This document shows positions 6,123 through 7,772 of a DNA stretch of 7,772 nt, one piece after another. The notes below the pieces were generated by a model that worked only from the letters and a program-made list of their open reading frames with translations, had not been told where the DNA came from and did no database searches. The number at the start of each line of letters is the position of its first letter. The stretch's first letter is position 1. Source of the stretch: Gemmatimonadota bacterium (GTDB taxonomy: Bacteria; Gemmatimonadota; Gemmatimonadetes; Gemmatimonadales; Gemmatimonadaceae); contig JAEUJK010000204.1 of the NCBI GenBank assembly GCA_016794735.1, forward strand, positions 1 through 7,772, given 5' to 3'. A program made the position numbers and the translations under genes.

Positions 6123-6734
6123 ATGAGCGCACGTCCGTCGAAGATCGTTTGCATCGGCCGCAATTACGCCGACCACGCCAAGGAGTTGGGCAACGCGGTG
6201 CCGGACAAGGAGCCGCTGTTCTTCCTCAAGCCACCCTCGAGCCTCATCGGGAGCGGTGACGCGATCGTCCTGCCGCCGCAGTCCTCGCAGGTGGAGCACG
6301 AAGGGGAGATCGGCGTGGTGATCGGCAAGACGCTCAAGAACGCGAGCGAAGCCGAGTGCATCGCGGGGATCAGCGCGATCGTGGCGGTGAACGACGTCAC
6401 CGCGCGCGACCTCCAGCGGAAGGACTCGCAGTGGACCCGGGCCAAGGGGTTCGACACGTTCTGCGCCGTCGGCGCCCCGCATGCCGGCCCCTTTGACCTC
6501 GGGAACATCGAGGTGGTGACGCGCGTGAATGGAGTGGAGAAGCAGCGCGGCAACTCGAGCCAGATGGCCTTCTCGATCGCGTTCTGCCTGAGCCACATCT
6601 CGCACGTGATGACGCTGGAGCCTGGTGACATCGTCGCGACGGGGACCCCGGCCGGGATCAGCAAGCTCTCGCCCGGCGATGTGGTCGAGGTCGAGGTGGT
6701 GGGGTATTCCACGCTGTCCAACCCGGTCAAATAG
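6123..6734 (+). CDS. Fumarylacetoacetate hydrolase family protein, FAHD1/acylpyruvase-like
   Basis: 203 residues from ATG 6123, a normal length for the single-domain bacterial FAH family. The opening KIVCIGRNYADHAKEL carries the His18/Glu21 pair typical of FAHD1-type enzymes. EHEGEIGVV gives metal ligands Glu60 and Glu62, and NDVTARDLQ gives Asp91. KGFDTFCAVG (108-117) and GTPAGI (174-179) complete the active-site signature. These Mg/Mn-dependent cytoplasmic enzymes cleave C-C bonds in acylpyruvates or decarboxylate oxaloacetate and related 2-oxo acids; the exact substrate cannot be read from sequence. HpcE- or YcgM-like roles in aromatic catabolism are possible, but no catabolic neighbours are present. 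The gene lies 66 nt after the helicase on the same strand, so read-through is possible but the functions look unrelated. There is no Shine-Dalgarno sequence; the C-rich leader ends in ACGTC directly before ATG. Confidence 0.95.
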   Translation: MSARPSKIVCIGRNYADHAKELGNAVPDKEPLFFLKPPSSLIGSGDAIVLPPQSSQVEHEGEIGVVIGKTLKNASEAECIAGISAIVAVNDVTARDLQRKDSQWTRAKGFDTFCAVGAPHAGPFDLGNIEVVTRVNGVEKQRGNSSQMAFSIAFCLSHISHVMTLEPGDIVATGTPAGISKLSPGDVVEVEVVGYSTLSNPVK

Positions 6735-6752
6735 GGCGATTTCCGGCAACCG

Positions 6753-6767
6753 TGGCGGGGGCCGCCG
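6753..6767 (+). other. Short GC hairpin after the FAH gene
   Basis: GGCGG (6754-6758), loop GGG, CCGCC (6762-6766) makes a compact 5-bp stem, with a possible extra G-T pair at its base, 19 nt after the stop. It could slow or help end transcription, but no T-run follows, so an intrinsic terminator is not shown. Such short stems occur often by chance at this GC content. Confidence 0.25.
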
Positions 6768-6849
6768 GGTACAGAGGGAAGGGGCTCGGCGGAGTGTCGT
6801 AGGGTCAGTAGCTCTGCCGCCCATCGTGACGACCCTGTAACATCAAGCC

Positions 6850-7772
6850 ATGCTGACGCTGCGGGACCGCAGGACCACGCTGGAGGAGGGGAATGCCCCG
6901 GGTCGGCGACTCCGGGCCACGGCGGCGTCTGTTGGAGTCCACCTCCTCGTGGTCGCTGGGCTCTGGCAGGTCCTGCAGTTCCCGCGCGTGATCGACGCGT
7001 TCCTGGCCCGCTCTGAGGCGTCAGCGGGGCGGGAACAGCGGATCACCTACGTGCAGGTGCCGCCGCAGGCCACGGAGCGGCTGGTGCGCACACCCCCGCC
7101 GCGCCGCGCCGCTCCTCCCGCGGTCCAGCCCGTGTCTGCACCGCCGGCCCCGGCGCCCGCGGTCAGTGAGGGACCGCCGGCCGGTCCGCCGACTTCCCTC
7201 ATCGCGCCTACCACCGTGCCGGAGGGAGTGCCCGCGGCACCGGCGGGTCCGGCGACCGGTCCGCTCGCCACCGGGCGCGGCCCGGTGCGTGGAGTCCAGC
7301 CGGGGTATACGGAACCGCGGGTCTGGATCCAGGCCGAGCCGGTGTATGCGCCGGCCCTCGAGGGTGACGCAAAGCTCGATAGCGCCGTGGCCGCGCGTAT
7401 CTACGCGTTCCGCGACTCCGTGGCGGCCAACACCTACGAGCCGAACAAGTTCGAGCGTGGTGACTGGACCTACACCACGAAGGACGGCAAGAAGTTCGGC
7501 ATCGACCAGAAGTTCATCCGCCTGGGCAAGGTCTCGATTCCCACCGCGTTGCTCGGGTTGTTGCCACTCAACCAGGTGCAGGGGAACCCGATCGCGATCG
7601 ACCGGGAGCGCCGGCTGGCCGCGATGCGCAGCGAGATCATCAGCCAGGCGCAGATGGCGATGAACGAGGAAGAGTTCCGCCAGGCGGTGAAGGCGATCCG
7701 CGCCCGCAAGGAGCGGGAGCAGAAGGAAGCCGAGGCGCGGAAGAAGAAGGCCGCGCCGGTCAAGGTCATCTC
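6850..7772 (+). CDS. TonB-like single-pass membrane protein with proline-rich linker (partial, 3' end missing)
   Basis: An uninterrupted frame of 307 codons runs from ATG 6850 off the right edge. Residues 1-23 are short and basic (cytoplasmic), and about 25-44 form one membrane segment (ASVGVHLLVVAGLWQVL, similar to TonB N-termini). Residues 69-150 are Pro/Ala-rich, as expected for a linker crossing the periplasm. Residues 151-250 form a compact region with RVWIQAEPVY, GDWTYTTKDGKKFGID and SIPTALLGLLPLN; this is not the TonB C-terminal fold and I do not recognise it. From about 251 the chain becomes highly charged and helical, rich in Glu/Arg/Lys, ending in KKKAAPVKVI at the edge. The topology suggests an inner-membrane-anchored envelope protein; energy transduction by analogy with TonB is only inference. 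No ribosome binding site precedes ATG. The minus-strand frame under its 3' half has no such organisation and looks like a shadow. Confidence 0.8.
   Translation, partial: MLTLRDRRTTLEEGNAPGRRLRATAASVGVHLLVVAGLWQVLQFPRVIDAFLARSEASAGREQRITYVQVPPQATERLVRTPPPRRAAPPAVQPVSAPPAPAPAVSEGPPAGPPTSLIAPTTVPEGVPAAPAGPATGPLATGRGPVRGVQPGYTEPRVWIQAEPVYAPALEGDAKLDSAVAARIYAFRDSVAANTYEPNKFERGDWTYTTKDGKKFGIDQKFIRLGKVSIPTALLGLLPLNQVQGNPIAIDRERRLAAMRSEIISQAQMAMNEEEFRQAVKAIRARKEREQKEAEARKKKAAPVKVI

Noticed and set aside
5229..6824. Minus-strand open frame of 531 codons spanning the end of the helicase, the gap and the FAH gene
   Set aside because: It runs across two confidently identified plus-strand genes and their spacer and shows no domain of its own; a GC-bias shadow.
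6838..6843. TAACAT as a -10 box just before the last gene
   Set aside because: It matches four of six positions, but no -35-like hexamer is found at a suitable distance; leaderless transcription would be needed. Too weak to list.
6735..6849. Intrinsic terminator between the FAH gene and the last gene
   Set aside because: Only a 5-bp stem is present, with no T-tract.
7470..7769. Minus-strand frame of 99 codons and plus-strand frame 7166-7663 at the right end
   Set aside because: Both lie inside the longer plus-strand frame from ATG 6850, which has coherent TonB-like topology and the usual third-position GC bias.

Overview
The window is GC-rich, uniformly plus-strand bacterial chromosomal DNA carrying six protein-coding genes, two of them cut by the window ends. 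High GC with strong G/C third-position bias, few recognisable Shine-Dalgarno sequences, and a conserved secreted protein that databases carry under the misleading name 'asparagine synthetase B' in Bacteroidota and Gemmatimonadota suggest a member of Gemmatimonadota. This assignment is inference from gene content and style; no rRNA or other phylogenetic marker is present.

Layout. (1) 1-147: the 3' end of an unidentified gene. (2) 148-3349: a two-gene exported unit, a tetratricopeptide-rich protein with a signal peptide followed 5 nt later by a secreted protein of about 426 aa. The second protein has features of the ThuA/class I glutamine-amidotransferase-like fold. (3) 3350-3575: a 226-nt intergenic stretch containing two inverted copies of a short GACGGCA-rich repeat, a perfect 7-bp-arm palindrome and a weak promoter-like pair. 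(4) 3576-6056: an XPD/DinG-type iron-sulfur DNA helicase whose N-terminus is a RadC-like JAMM (JAB/MPN+) domain with all expected metal and active-site residues. This fusion is the most notable item in the window. (5) 6123-6734: a fumarylacetoacetate-hydrolase-family enzyme of the FAHD1/acylpyruvase type. (6) 6850-end: the start of a TonB-like single-pass membrane protein with a proline-rich periplasmic linker and an unrecognised C-terminal region.

How the genes relate. The TPR and ThuA-like proteins are probably co-translated and both act outside the cytoplasm. The helicase is probably a stand-alone DNA repair factor, with the metabolic FAH gene 66 nt behind it. The last gene looks like a separate envelope protein. 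No mobile element, CRISPR array, tRNA or rRNA was seen. Beyond the genes, two short sequence families deserve attention: the GACGGCA repeats in or near gene boundaries, and the octamer CGTTAGGC, found three times inside genes and twice imposing the rare TTA codon.
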